A DNA stretch of 64,000 nt. Source: Rhizobiaceae bacterium. Its GTDB lineage: Bacteria; Pseudomonadota; Alphaproteobacteria; Rhizobiales; Rhizobiaceae. Shown here one piece after another: positions 17,477 to 26,449 of the stretch; within the stretch, counting starts at the first letter, position 1, and every line of letters begins with the position of its first letter. The stretch is from the NCBI GenBank assembly GCA_016742175.1, contig JACVCH010000015.1, positions 1 to 64,000 on the forward strand, written 5' to 3'. Under the pieces are notes generated by a model that was not told the origin of the DNA, searched no databases, and saw only the letters and a program-made list of their open reading frames with translations. A program made the position numbers and the translations under genes.

Positions 17477-18592
17477 CTAGCTTTTGAGGCGGGCGATGGT
17501 GAGGAGGACGTCCTGCGAGATGCCGAACTCGGGCTGCTGGAAGAGCACCAGCGCCGGGTTGCTCGCCCCTTGCGAGGGGTTGTTCATCTCCCACATGGCG
17601 GCGAAGCGCGAGAGGAACTTGCCGAGCGCTTCGGGGTCCTTGAAATCGGCGATGTCGAGGCGGCTTTCGAAGAACTTCACCTGCTTGTCGATATCGGCCT
17701 GGGCGAAGGCGTCGGGCAGGCCCAGCGCACCGCGCACGACCTGCGCCAACGCGCGGTCGCCGAGCACTTCGTACCAGTTGGAGATGCCGCCGGCCTTGCG
17801 CTCGAAATAGAGCGCGAGGCGCACGCCCTCGTTCTGGCTGCCGGCATCCTCCTCGAGCGTCTGGCGCATGTAGCTGTCGACGGCGAGGTCGCCCGCCTTG
17901 GTGAAGGTCGTGGCGCCGTCGCCATATTCGGCGAAATTGTAGGCCTGCACGAAGGCGAGGAGCTTGGGCTCCTCGTCCTCGTCCTTGGCGAGCGCCGCCG
18001 CTCCTTCGACGCCGCCGGCCAGAAGCTCGCGGATGAAGTCGGGATCGGCCGCGCGCTCCTCCAGCCCGTAGGCGCGCATCGCGTAGTCGAAGACGCGCTG
18101 GTTGGCGATGAGCCCGTCGGCCGAGGTGATGGTCGGGATGGTCTGCAGATAGTAGGCGGTTTCCGCCTTCTGCGTTTCGGCCGGAATGAGGTCGCGCTTG
18201 GCGGCAAGCGCGTAGAGCTCGATCGCGCCGGACTGCGCCGGATTGTAGGTGGTCGCGCCGGCGCCGTGCTTGGCGAAGTCGAAGGCGCGCGCGAAATCGG
18301 CATAGCGCTTGTCGGTCAGCTTGTTGGCGAAGGCGTCCGGGTCCTCGACGCCCTCCTCGAGCACCTTGACCATGAACGCCTTGGCAAAGGCCATGTCCTG
18401 CAGCCCGAAAGCCTTCATCGCGTAGTTGAAGAGGCGGTAGTCGTCGACGAACTCCTCAACGCTCGTGATCTTGCCGATATTGGCGAGGTAGTGCTCGGTC
18501 TCGCGCTGGACGACCGGCTGGGCCTCGATGCTCGCCAGCGAGCGGTCGAGATTGCGCACGATGTTCTGGTAGGTCGCAAGCGTCCCGATCAC
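17477..18592 (-). CDS. DUF1217 flagellar-associated protein
   Basis: 371 residues from a GTG at 18592 with AAGGGA eight bases upstream. It is a repetitive helical protein: similar units with FNYAMKAFGLQD (about 54-65), FDYAMRAYGLEE (about 169-180) and FxxAFDFAKHG / VQAYNFAEYG recur through it. This fits the DUF1217 family, found in flagellar clusters of alphaproteobacteria. It has no signal peptide or membrane helix. It is the first gene of the operon running into flgF and fliI. Its molecular role is unknown to me. Confidence 0.8.
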   Translation of the reverse strand: MIGTLATYQNIVRNLDRSLASIEAQPVVQRETEHYLANIGKITSVEEFVDDYRLFNYAMKAFGLQDMAFAKAFMVKVLEEGVEDPDAFANKLTDKRYADFARAFDFAKHGAGATTYNPAQSGAIELYALAAKRDLIPAETQKAETAYYLQTIPTITSADGLIANQRVFDYAMRAYGLEERAADPDFIRELLAGGVEGAAALAKDEDEEPKLLAFVQAYNFAEYGDGATTFTKAGDLAVDSYMRQTLEEDAGSQNEGVRLALYFERKAGGISNWYEVLGDRALAQVVRGALGLPDAFAQADIDKQVKFFESRLDIADFKDPEALGKFLSRFAAMWEMNNPSQGASNPALVLFQQPEFGISQDVLLTIARLKS

Positions 18593-18748
18593 GGCCGAAT
18601 CCCTTCGCCATCAAATACTGAGGGCGGCATAGCGCGAACGGCTTGCGCGAAGCTGGCAGCGCCGCCGTTCAAGCCTCGCGCAAGGCGGGGGCACTAGACA
18701 GGCATGCCGGGCCTTTCACGGGCCCGCCTTTGCACGGGAAGGATCGTC

Positions 18749-19627
18749 GTGGGCATTCTCATTGGTTTCGTTGTCATCTTCGGGTGCGTGTTGGGCGGGT
18801 ACATGGCCATGGGCGGCCACCTCGACGTGCTCTACCAGCCCTGGGAACTGGTCATCATCGGCGGCGCCGGCGTCGGCACGTTCCTGATCGCCAATCCGCT
18901 CTCCACCGTGAAGGATGCCGGCAAGGCCACCATGGAAGCCATCAAGGGCGCGGTGCCGAAGGAGCAGGACTATCTCGAAGTCCTCGGCGTGCTGCACTCG
19001 CTGATGCGCGAATTGAAGACCAAGTCGCGCAACGAGGTCGAGGCGCATATCGACAATCCCGAGGAATCGGCGATCTTCCAGGCCTATCCGACGGTCATCA
19101 AGAACAAGGACCTGACGAACTTCATCTGCGACTATTGCCGCATCATCATCATCGGCAATGCGCGTCCGTTCGAGATCGAGGCGCTGATGGACGAGGAAAT
19201 CCACACCATCCGCCACGACAAGCTGAAGTCCTACCACGCGCTGACGACGGTGGGCGACGCCTTCCCGGCGCTCGGCATCGTCGCCGCCGTGCTCGGCGTC
19301 ATCAAGGCGATGGGCGCGATCGACCAGTCGCCGGAAATCCTCGGCGGCCTCGTCGGCGCCGCGCTCGTCGGCACCTTCCTCGGCATCTTCCTAAACTATG
19401 CGGTCGTCGCGCCCATAGCGGCCAAGATCAAGGTCGTGCGCGAGAAGAAGAACCGCCTCTACATCATCGTCAAGCAGACGCTGCTCGCCTACATGAACGG
19501 CTCGCTGCCGCAGGTGGCGCTGGAGTTCGGCCGCAAGACCATCTCGGCCTATGACCGGCCGACCATCGACGCGGTGGAGCAGAGCACTTTGAATATGGGT
19601 GGCGAAGCGGCCAAAAAGGCTGCCTAA
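18749..19627 (+). CDS. motA: Flagellar stator protein MotA
   Basis: 292 residues from GTG 18749, chosen for the GGAAGGA site upstream and the MotA-like start [20 protein letters not shown]. Four membrane helices are visible (about 2-20, 32-50, and two in 165-215 with [16 protein letters not shown] and [17 protein letters not shown]). A cytoplasmic loop carries conserved charged residues for contact with FliG. It forms the proton channel with MotB. It opens a plus-strand operon motA-fliM-fliN-fliG-flhB, divergent from the DUF1217 gene across 156 bp. Confidence 0.95.
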   Translation: MGILIGFVVIFGCVLGGYMAMGGHLDVLYQPWELVIIGGAGVGTFLIANPLSTVKDAGKATMEAIKGAVPKEQDYLEVLGVLHSLMRELKTKSRNEVEAHIDNPEESAIFQAYPTVIKNKDLTNFICDYCRIIIIGNARPFEIEALMDEEIHTIRHDKLKSYHALTTVGDAFPALGIVAAVLGVIKAMGAIDQSPEILGGLVGAALVGTFLGIFLNYAVVAPIAAKIKVVREKKNRLYIIVKQTLLAYMNGSLPQVALEFGRKTISAYDRPTIDAVEQSTLNMGGEAAKKAA

Positions 19628-19657
19628 TCGGCAAGTGATTCTCGGCAAGGTCCAGTA

Positions 19658-20596
19658 ATGCCCGTAACAGCACCGTCAGCGCCCGTGCGCAGTCCCATCG
19701 TCGAGCGTCTCGTCGGCGAAACGGGCGAGCCGCAGCGCGTCTCGGACGCGGCGCGGGCGCTCGGAATGCGGGTTATCCCCCGGATTCTCGCCGACATCGA
19801 GGAGCTGATTTCCTTCCCGCTGGAGATGGAAGTCGACGCCGTCGACGTCGTCCGTTTCGGCGAGGCGCGGCCCAAGCGCCCGCAATTCGAGGCGATGTCG
19901 ATCGTGCCGTCGAAATCCTCGCCGGACGCGCTCGCCATCCTCGCCGGCGCCGATCTCGTCGGGCTCCTGGTCGGTGCCGTCTTCGGCGGCGATCCGGATC
20001 TGCCGGCCGAGCCGATTACCCGCAAGCCGTCGCCGATCGAGCTCGAACTCGTCGCCTCGCTCTTTGCCAGCATCGCCAAGGCGTTCAACGGTTCGGGCGA
20101 ACGCGCGCTCGACCTGCGCTTTCCGGTCAACGCGCCGGTCAGCGGGGCTGAACTGAGCAAGCTAGTGCTGCGCGATGGGCCGGGCGTGAAGATCACCTTC
20201 CGCCTGTCTTCCTCGGCGGGTTTCGGAACGCTGTCGGTGACGATGCCGCAGCGCGTGCTTCTGTCGCAGCGCGGCGACGCCGCGCAGGCCGCAGCGCCCG
20301 AGGCCGCGACTCCGAGCGCTTGGAAGGCCCGGTTCGGCGAAGAGGTGATGCGCTCCAGCGTGGCGCTGGAGGCGACCATTCCTCTGTCCAAGATGACGCT
20401 CACCGAACTCACCCAGCTTCGGGTCGGCCAGGTGATCGAATTTCCGCAGGATGCGCAGGCGAACACGCGCCTGTCAGCCCGGCGCAAGACAGTGTTCGTA
20501 TGCGAGTTCGGGAAGCTTGGGAATCACTTCACCGTTCGTGTCCGCCATCCCTATGATGCGGGCAAGGAGTTCATGGACGGCCTGATCTCGGGCTAA
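19658..20596 (+). CDS. fliM: Flagellar motor switch protein FliM (divergent rhizobial type)
   Basis: 312 residues. A FliM middle domain (about 35-210) is followed by a C-terminal SpoA domain (about 225-305) with [20 protein letters not shown]. The usual N-terminal EIDALL-type peptide that binds phosphorylated CheY is not seen: the N-terminus is [20 protein letters not shown]. It forms the C ring with FliG and FliN, whose genes follow directly. Confidence 0.88.
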   Translation: MPVTAPSAPVRSPIVERLVGETGEPQRVSDAARALGMRVIPRILADIEELISFPLEMEVDAVDVVRFGEARPKRPQFEAMSIVPSKSSPDALAILAGADLVGLLVGAVFGGDPDLPAEPITRKPSPIELELVASLFASIAKAFNGSGERALDLRFPVNAPVSGAELSKLVLRDGPGVKITFRLSSSAGFGTLSVTMPQRVLLSQRGDAAQAAAPEAATPSAWKARFGEEVMRSSVALEATIPLSKMTLTELTQLRVGQVIEFPQDAQANTRLSARRKTVFVCEFGKLGNHFTVRVRHPYDAGKEFMDGLISG

Positions 20597-20616
20597 CGGA
20601 TTTGACTGGGGACGAC

Positions 20617-21045
20617 ATGACCAAGGTGCAGGCGACCAAGCCCGAAGATATCGAGGAAGAGCAGCTCAATCGCGCGATCGAGGAATTGCGCGGCGTGCTC
20701 AACGAGAACGAGGGCGCCGCCATCCACGAGCCCGGCCGCGTCGCGGGCGGCGCGAAGCCGTCGGCGGCGAAGGCCGATCTCGGCGAGCCGGCGGGCAATT
20801 CGATCATCATGAACATTCCGGTCGACGTGCAGATCGTGCTCGGCTCGACGGAGATGCCGGTTTCCGAACTGATGGCGCTGCAGAAGGGCTCCACCGTCGC
20901 GCTCGACCGGCGCATCGGCGAGCCGGTCGACATCGTTGTCAACGGCCGCAAGATCGCGTCGGGCGAGATCACCGTGCTGGAAGACGATCCCTCGCGCTTC
21001 GGTGTGAAGCTGACGCAGATCGTGGACACGACCAAGCAAGGCTGA
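20617..21045 (+). CDS. fliN: Flagellar motor switch protein FliN
   Basis: 142 residues from ATG 20617, preceded by GGGGA; an in-frame TTG at 20602 is less likely. The N-terminal half is acidic and low in complexity. The C-terminal SpoA domain (about 65-140) reads [20 protein letters not shown] and ends FGVKLTQIV. It is the base of the C ring. The stop overlaps the fliG start (TGATG). Confidence 0.95.
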   Translation: MTKVQATKPEDIEEEQLNRAIEELRGVLNENEGAAIHEPGRVAGGAKPSAAKADLGEPAGNSIIMNIPVDVQIVLGSTEMPVSELMALQKGSTVALDRRIGEPVDIVVNGRKIASGEITVLEDDPSRFGVKLTQIVDTTKQG

Positions 21046-22097
21046 TGAAACACGCCAACGCCCCCGCAGAGGATCCGCGCAGCTCCGCCCATGCGGCGAC
21101 GCAAGGGCTGTCCAAGGCGCAGAAGGCTGCCGCCATTCTCGTGGCGATGGGCAAGCCGTCGGCCGGCAAGCTGCTGAAATTCTTCAAGCAGGAAGAGCTG
21201 AAGGCGCTGATCGAGGCGGCGCGGATGCTGCAGACGATCTCGCAGAGCGAACTCGAGCGCATCGTCGCCGAATTCGAGGGCGAGTTCACCGAGGGCGCGG
21301 GCCTGCTCGATTCCTCCGACCAGATGAACAGCCTTTTGAGCGACACGTTCTCGCAGGACGAGGTCGACGTCATCATGGGGCGCGGCAAGCCGGGCGCCGT
21401 CATCGACACGTCGCCGTCGATCTGGGCGAGGCTCGACGACATGGACCCGGCGCGGGTAAACCTCCTGCTCGCCGACGAACACCCGCAGACGATCGCCGTC
21501 ATCCTGACTGCCATGAAGCCGCCGGCCGCCGCCAAGGTGGTTCTGACCTTCGGCAAGGCCGAGCGCAGCGACATCATCCGGCGGATGCTGGCGCTGAATA
21601 CCGTCCAGCCGGCGGCGCACAAGCTGATCGAAGGCCAGTTGCAGAACCGGATCGCCGAACAGTCGAAATCGAAGAACATCGGTGCGGCGCAGGCGCGCGT
21701 GGCGAGCCTCCTCAACGAACTCGACAAGTCCGAGCTCGACGAGGTGATGTCCGATCTCGAGGCTTCCGGCCAGACCGACGTCGCGGCGCTGCGCTCGCGG
21801 CTGTTCTCGTTCGAGGACATTCTCAAGCTCGACCAGAAGTCGCGCGTGGCGCTCTTCGACGGGCTGTCGACGGAAATCGTCACGCTTGCGCTGCGCGAAT
21901 GCGACGGCGCGTTGCGCGAGGCGGTGCTGTCGGCGATCGGCGCGCGCTCGCGGCGCATGATCGAATCCGAACTGTCCGCGCCGGCGGACGTCAATCTCGA
22001 CGCCATCATGAATGCGAGGAAGTCGATCGCCTCGACCGCGCTCAAGCTTTCGGCCGATGGGGTCGTCGAGTTGCCGGCGCTCGACACCGCCGCCTGA
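21045..22097 (+). CDS. fliG: Flagellar motor switch protein FliG
   Basis: 350 residues with the N-terminal FliF-binding domain (LSKAQKAAAILVAMGKPSAG), the middle armadillo-like domain (LLADEHPQTIAVILTAMKP) and the C-terminal torque domain (FSFEDILKLDQKSRVALFDG). Start and order fit the fliM-fliN-fliG-flhB operon. It transfers torque from MotA to the rotor. Confidence 0.96.
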   Translation: MKHANAPAEDPRSSAHAATQGLSKAQKAAAILVAMGKPSAGKLLKFFKQEELKALIEAARMLQTISQSELERIVAEFEGEFTEGAGLLDSSDQMNSLLSDTFSQDEVDVIMGRGKPGAVIDTSPSIWARLDDMDPARVNLLLADEHPQTIAVILTAMKPPAAAKVVLTFGKAERSDIIRRMLALNTVQPAAHKLIEGQLQNRIAEQSKSKNIGAAQARVASLLNELDKSELDEVMSDLEASGQTDVAALRSRLFSFEDILKLDQKSRVALFDGLSTEIVTLALRECDGALREAVLSAIGARSRRMIESELSAPADVNLDAIMNARKSIASTALKLSADGVVELPALDTAA

Positions 22098-22109
22098 TCG
22101 GCCTGACCG

Positions 22110-23198
22110 ATGAGCGAGAACGCCGACAAGGATTCAAAGACAGAAGAGGCGACGGAGAAGAAGATCCAGGACAGCCTGGACAACGGCCAGGTGCCCGTCG
22201 CCAAGGAAATCTCCACGGTCGCCTCCTTCCTCGCTATCCTGACCTTCTTCATGTTCTTCGCCCAGAACAGCGTGATGGAGCTTGGTGCGTTCCTGGCGAT
22301 CTTCCTCGAACGGCCCGACGAGTGGAGCCTTGCGACTCAGCCCGACGCGGTGAACATCTACCGGCTGGTGGTGATGGAGATCGCCAAGGTGCTGGTCGCG
22401 CTTCTCGTCCTGATGATGCTCGCCGGCATCGTCGCGTCGGTGATCCAGAACATGCCGCGCATGGTGCTGGACCGCATCCAGCCGAAGCTGTCGCGCATCT
22501 CCATCACGCAGGGCTGGAGCCGCCTGTTCGGCCAGCAGGGCTGGGTCGAGTTCGGCAAATCGCTCGGCAAGATCTTCATCGTCGGCGGCTTCGTCGTCTT
22601 CGCCATGCGAGAGGCGCAGACGCGCCTTCTCGACGGCATGCTGACGCCGCCCGACGTCTTCGCCGGGACGATCCGCCAGATCGCGATCGAGATCGTGGTG
22701 ACGATCGTCGTGATCATGGTCGTGGTCGCGGCGGCCGATCTCCTGTGGTCGCGCTTCCACTGGCGCCAGGAGCTGCGGATGACGCGGCAGGAGGTCAAGG
22801 ACGAGATGAAGCAGACCGACGGCGACCCGATCGTCAAGTCGCGCCTGCGCTCGCTGCAGCGCGACCGGGCGCGCCAGCGCATGATCACCGCCGTGCCGAC
22901 GGCGACGCTCGTCATCGCCAACCCGACTCATTACGCGATCGCGCTTCGCTATGCGCGCGAAGAGATGGCGGCGCCGATCGTCGTCGCCAAGGGGCAGGAT
23001 CTGATCGCGCTCAAGATTCGCGAGATCGCCGAGGAGAATGGCGTGCCGGTGTTCGAGAACGTCGACCTCGCGCGCTCCATGTATAAGCAAGTTTCGGTCG
23101 ATAAGGTGATCCCGCCTGAATTCTACCAGGCTGTCGCCGAACTCGTCCGTATCGTCTACGGCGCCAAGGCACAGCCTTCCGCGGGAAGACAAAAATGA
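22110..23198 (+). CDS. flhB: Flagellar export protein FlhB
   Basis: 362 residues with four membrane helices (about 30-210) and a cytoplasmic domain that holds the self-cleavage motif NPTH (271-274). The N-terminal charged region DKDSKTEEATEKKIQDSLDN is typical. FlhB controls export switching together with FliK (1553-2881). The stop overlaps the start of the next gene by four bases. Confidence 0.96.
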   Translation: MSENADKDSKTEEATEKKIQDSLDNGQVPVAKEISTVASFLAILTFFMFFAQNSVMELGAFLAIFLERPDEWSLATQPDAVNIYRLVVMEIAKVLVALLVLMMLAGIVASVIQNMPRMVLDRIQPKLSRISITQGWSRLFGQQGWVEFGKSLGKIFIVGGFVVFAMREAQTRLLDGMLTPPDVFAGTIRQIAIEIVVTIVVIMVVVAAADLLWSRFHWRQELRMTRQEVKDEMKQTDGDPIVKSRLRSLQRDRARQRMITAVPTATLVIANPTHYAIALRYAREEMAAPIVVAKGQDLIALKIREIAEENGVPVFENVDLARSMYKQVSVDKVIPPEFYQAVAELVRIVYGAKAQPSAGRQK

Positions 23199-23635
23199 TA
23201 AAGCAGCCCCACACCGAAGCCCGCGAAATCATCGTCGCCGATGCGATCCGCGACGTCGTCAGCGAGCTCAGGCTCGTCGATATCGCCGACTACATCGCCT
23301 TCATCCGCATGGAGCGCTTCGCCTCGGTGGCGGACCTCGTGGATTCGGCGGCGGAGCTCTATTTCATGCCGGGCACGCTCAGGCTCGGCCATGGCGGCGA
23401 GGCGCATGCCTGCTGGGCGCTGCCGCCCAAGATCGCGCTCGACCTCGAGCTGCATCCGAGCGGGGCCAAGGTGTTCTTCACGCTGACACTCGCCGACGAG
23501 ACGGCGTCGGTGGAGCTCAACTACGTCTCGTTCGACGATGCGTCGGACGACGCGGACCTGAACACGATGCGGCTGAAGAAGAGCCTCGACGACGCCCGGC
23601 TCAGGGCGAGCGAACCGCTCAGGAAAGCCGGCTGA
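23195..23635 (+). CDS. Uncharacterised protein coupled to flhB
   Basis: 146 residues starting four bases before the flhB stop (ATGA), so it is likely translated with it. No signal peptide or membrane helix is seen. The N-terminal half is acidic and helical (VVSELRLVDIADYIAFIRME), and the middle has beta-like GTLRLGHGGEAHACWALPPK. It could be a soluble factor for the motor or export gate. I do not recognise the family. It ends one base before the visR stop, in convergent orientation. Confidence 0.75.
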   Translation: MIKQPHTEAREIIVADAIRDVVSELRLVDIADYIAFIRMERFASVADLVDSAAELYFMPGTLRLGHGGEAHACWALPPKIALDLELHPSGAKVFFTLTLADETASVELNYVSFDDASDDADLNTMRLKKSLDDARLRASEPLRKAG

Positions 23636-24349
23636 TCAGGAAATGATGCCGGCGCGCAGCGCCTTGGCGACCGCGTGCATGCGGTTGACCGCGTCGAGCT
23701 TTTCGGCCGCGGCGGACACGTACTGATTGGCGGTGTGGACCGAAAGGCCGAGCCGTTCGGCGATCTGCTCGCTGGTCAGCCCGTCGGCGGTCAGGCGCAG
23801 GCATTCGATGTCGCGCTTGGAGAGGCCATGGCCCGCACGCGGCTCGGGCGCGCGCAACTGGCAGGCGGCGCGGAAAAGCGCGAAGGCGCGCAGGTGCGCG
23901 CGCATCGAACGATCCTCCTCGACCGACATGTCCGGCCCGCTCAAGGCGATCAGCCCGCGCCGCCCGCAGGGCGAATGCACGGGCAGGACGATGCTGGTTT
24001 CCTCGGCGATGAGCGCCGGCGCACCCGCCTGGCCGTGATGGGCCGGCAGGTCGCGGGCGGCGGAGAAGATCGTCGGCTGCGCGCGCGTCACCGCCTGCTG
24101 CAGCTCGGCCGTCTCGCCCGGAGCGGTCAGGGCGCGGGAGAGGGCGGAAAGGCCCGGATAGCTGGAATCGAGGAAGGGCAGGAGCGACAGGCGGCCGTCG
24201 CGATAGGCCGCGAAGACGACCGCGAACCGCTTCGCCTCCATCATGGCGGCAAGGTCCTGACCACGCTCGACGACGGCGAGGAAGGCGCGCGAGACTTCGC
24301 GCTCGATCCTGTCGGCGGCGATCTGCGGGTCCGGGTTGCCCTCGAACAT
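23636..24349 (-). CDS. visR: LuxR-type motility regulator VisR
   Basis: 237 residues: an N-terminal ligand-binding-type domain (about 1-165) and a C-terminal LuxR helix-turn-helix (about 172-235) with LSKRDIECLRLTADGLTSEQ. Together with VisN, encoded one base upstream, it should form the heteromeric master activator that turns on ftcR/rem in rhizobia. The N/R assignment follows gene order (visN first), as in Sinorhizobium. Confidence 0.85.
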   Translation of the reverse strand: MFEGNPDPQIAADRIEREVSRAFLAVVERGQDLAAMMEAKRFAVVFAAYRDGRLSLLPFLDSSYPGLSALSRALTAPGETAELQQAVTRAQPTIFSAARDLPAHHGQAGAPALIAEETSIVLPVHSPCGRRGLIALSGPDMSVEEDRSMRAHLRAFALFRAACQLRAPEPRAGHGLSKRDIECLRLTADGLTSEQIAERLGLSVHTANQYVSAAAEKLDAVNRMHAVAKALRAGIIS

Positions 24350-24350
24350 C

Positions 24351-25049
24351 TCAGATCATGCCGGAACGGATCGCGGTGGCGATCGCCATGGCGCGGTTGG
24401 TGGCCGCGACCTTCTGGATCGCCTTGGCGATGTAGGCGTTGATCGTGTTGGCCGAGACGCCGAGGATCATCGCGACCTCCTCGGTCGTCTTGCCCTCGGC
24501 GACCCAGCTCAGGCATTCCTTCTCGCGCACGGACAGCGGCGAGGCGATCTCGGCCTTGGCCGCGAGGCGCTGCGAGATGGCGTAGATGGCGCGCATCTGC
24601 GCAAGTTCGGCTTCCTCGGCGTCGAGCATGCCGTCGCCGGCGGCGCAGTAGACCGCGACGAAGAGCGCGTCGCCCACCGGCAGGCTCTGGCAGATCAGGC
24701 TGGAATAGCCGTTGTCGCGCGCGGCGAGCGAAACGTCATGCGGGATCGTGTCCGCGTCGAGCGCGACGATGGCGGCCGCATCGCCCGGCGCGCAGGCGAT
24801 GCCGGCCCTGGCGAGGCGGTCGAGCCCGTTCGAGCCGATCTCGGCGATCATGTCGAACGGCCAGTCGCAGGCGATCAGCCCGACGCTGCCGGTCTGCGGG
24901 CGGTGTTCGAAGAGGAGGTAGGCGTCGGCGCCGACGCGGCGGGCAAAGCCGCGCATCAGGACGCCGAGTTCGCGCAGGCCGGAAGCTGCGATGCGGTCGG
25001 TGCGGAAGGTCGAGAAGGCTTCGGTCATCGCAGGTGTCGTCGTCCTCAT
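24351..25049 (-). CDS. visN: LuxR-type motility regulator VisN
   Basis: 232 residues from ATG 25049; an ATG at 25028 is an alternative and neither has a strong ribosome binding site. The N-terminal autoinducer-binding-like domain spans about 1-160, and the LuxR helix-turn-helix (about 168-230) has LSVREKECLSWVAEGKTTEE. It pairs with VisR as the top motility regulator. A candidate FixK/FNR site lies about 200 bp upstream at 25245-25258. Confidence 0.83.
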   Translation of the reverse strand: MRTTTPAMTEAFSTFRTDRIAASGLRELGVLMRGFARRVGADAYLLFEHRPQTGSVGLIACDWPFDMIAEIGSNGLDRLARAGIACAPGDAAAIVALDADTIPHDVSLAARDNGYSSLICQSLPVGDALFVAVYCAAGDGMLDAEEAELAQMRAIYAISQRLAAKAEIASPLSVREKECLSWVAEGKTTEEVAMILGVSANTINAYIAKAIQKVAATNRAMAIATAIRSGMI

Positions 25050-25327
25050 TCGGTATCGGCCGGGCCGGCGCGAAGGACGCACCAACCCATCGCCGCCATG
25101 TCGCCATGGCAGTCGCAAAACGCATTGAACTCTCGACAAAGCGAAGTCGCCCCCGCGGGATCTTCTGCGAGCCGACGCCAAGCCCTGCGTCTGAAGCGGT
25201 TCGCGAAGCACCACACATCCCTGTCAACAGAGTTACGTAAAGGCTTGATTCGCGTCAAGATTCGGCACGCGAAGTTTCCGGCGTTCATGGTCCGCGATCA
25301 GGGGTGAGTCTTTCGTGCAACACAGGA
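25050..25327 (-). promoter_or_regulatory. visN upstream region with a candidate FNR/FixK box
   Basis: This is a non-coding gap between visN and the terminator at 25328. It contains TTGATTCGCGTCAA at 25245-25258, which fits TTGA-N6-TCAA and nine of ten bases of TTGAT-N4-ATCAA. visN is the only gene positioned to respond, since the other neighbour ends here. No other motif was recognised. A chance match cannot be excluded in a window this size. Confidence 0.4.
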
Positions 25328-25357
25328 AAGGGCGCCGGCTTTGCAGCCGGCGCCCTT
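25328..25357 (-). terminator. Rho-independent terminator after the polyamine-type transporter operon
   Basis: A perfect 13-bp stem (aagggcgccggct / agccggcgccctt) with a four-base loop lies 24 bp past the binding-protein stop. The T-run that follows on the minus strand is short. Confidence 0.75.
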
Positions 25358-25380
25358 AAAAGACGAGTCGGAAGAACGAC

Positions 25381-26418
25381 TTAGCGCAGGAGCTCGGTCC
25401 AGATCTGCGTGTAGAGCTGCTGAACCTCTGCCGGGCAGGTGACGGAAAAATACGCCGCTTCCTCGTGCTCTGCGGGCACGACGATCTCCGGCGCGGTCTT
25501 CATGTCCTCGGGCATGAACGCGTCCGAGCCCTCGACGCCGTTCGCATAGCGCGCGAAATCGGAGATCATCGCCGCGTTTTCCGGCTCGAGAACGAAGTTC
25601 AGGAATTTCTTCGCATTCTCGGTGTTCTGCGCATCGGTGAGGATGCCGGCCGAATCCATCCAGACCGGATAGCCTTCCTTCGGATAGCCATAGGCGAGGT
25701 CTTCGTTCGCCAGCCGCGCGCGCATCGAGGCGCCGTTCCAGTAGACGCCGGCCGCGATGTCGCCGGCGGCGTAGGCGTCGACCGTGCCGTAATCGAGCGC
25801 GATCCAGTGCTGCTTGGCTTCGACCAGCTTGTCGCGCGCCTGGCGCAGGATGTCTCGGTCGTTCGTGCAGGCTTCGCCGCCGACATAGTTGACGGCAAGG
25901 TTCATGACGTCCGTCATTTCGGGAATGACGTTGATCTTGCCCTTCAATTCGTCCGGCGGGTCGAGGAAGATGGCGGACGTGTTGATGTCGCCGTCATAGA
26001 CGGAGGTGTTGACGATGACGCCAGTCGTGCCCCACTGCCATGGCACGGTGTGCGTGCGGTTCGGATCCCACGGCACGTCGCGCCAGCGCTCGGCGATGTT
26101 CTCCATGTTCGGGATTTCGGCCGGATCGAGCTCCTGCAGAAGCCCGGCCTCGACCCAGATCGGCACGTAATTGTTCGACGGCACGACGATGTCGAAGCCG
26201 TGGCCGCCGGCGCGGATGCGGGTCAGGGCGGTGTCGTTGGAATCGTAGTCGGTGACCGTGACGTCGATGCCGGTCTCCTGCTCGAACTTCTCGATCATTT
26301 CGGGGCTGGTGTAGTTGCCCCAGTTGTAGATGTTGAGCTGGCCGCCATCCTGCGCGCTTGCCAGCGCCGTGGAGGCGGCAAGGGCGGCTGCCGCCAGCGT
26401 CAATCGTGTGGTTCTCAT
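25381..26418 (-). CDS. Polyamine-type ABC transporter substrate-binding protein
   Basis: 345 residues from ATG 26418 with GGGAG upstream; it begins with a signal peptide (MRTTRLTLAAAALAASTALA, then SAQD). The mature start GQLNIYNWGNYTSPEMIEKF is the PotD/PotF pattern, and WQWGTTGVIVNTSVYD lines the binding cleft. It should capture spermidine, putrescine or a related amine in the periplasm. It is the last gene of the operon ATPase-permease-permease-binding protein. The exact substrate is unknown. Confidence 0.88.
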   Translation of the reverse strand: MRTTRLTLAAAALAASTALASAQDGGQLNIYNWGNYTSPEMIEKFEQETGIDVTVTDYDSNDTALTRIRAGGHGFDIVVPSNNYVPIWVEAGLLQELDPAEIPNMENIAERWRDVPWDPNRTHTVPWQWGTTGVIVNTSVYDGDINTSAIFLDPPDELKGKINVIPEMTDVMNLAVNYVGGEACTNDRDILRQARDKLVEAKQHWIALDYGTVDAYAAGDIAAGVYWNGASMRARLANEDLAYGYPKEGYPVWMDSAGILTDAQNTENAKKFLNFVLEPENAAMISDFARYANGVEGSDAFMPEDMKTAPEIVVPAEHEEAAYFSVTCPAEVQQLYTQIWTELLR

Positions 26419-26449
26419 CTTCGGCACTCCCATTCGGTTCGGTTCCGGT

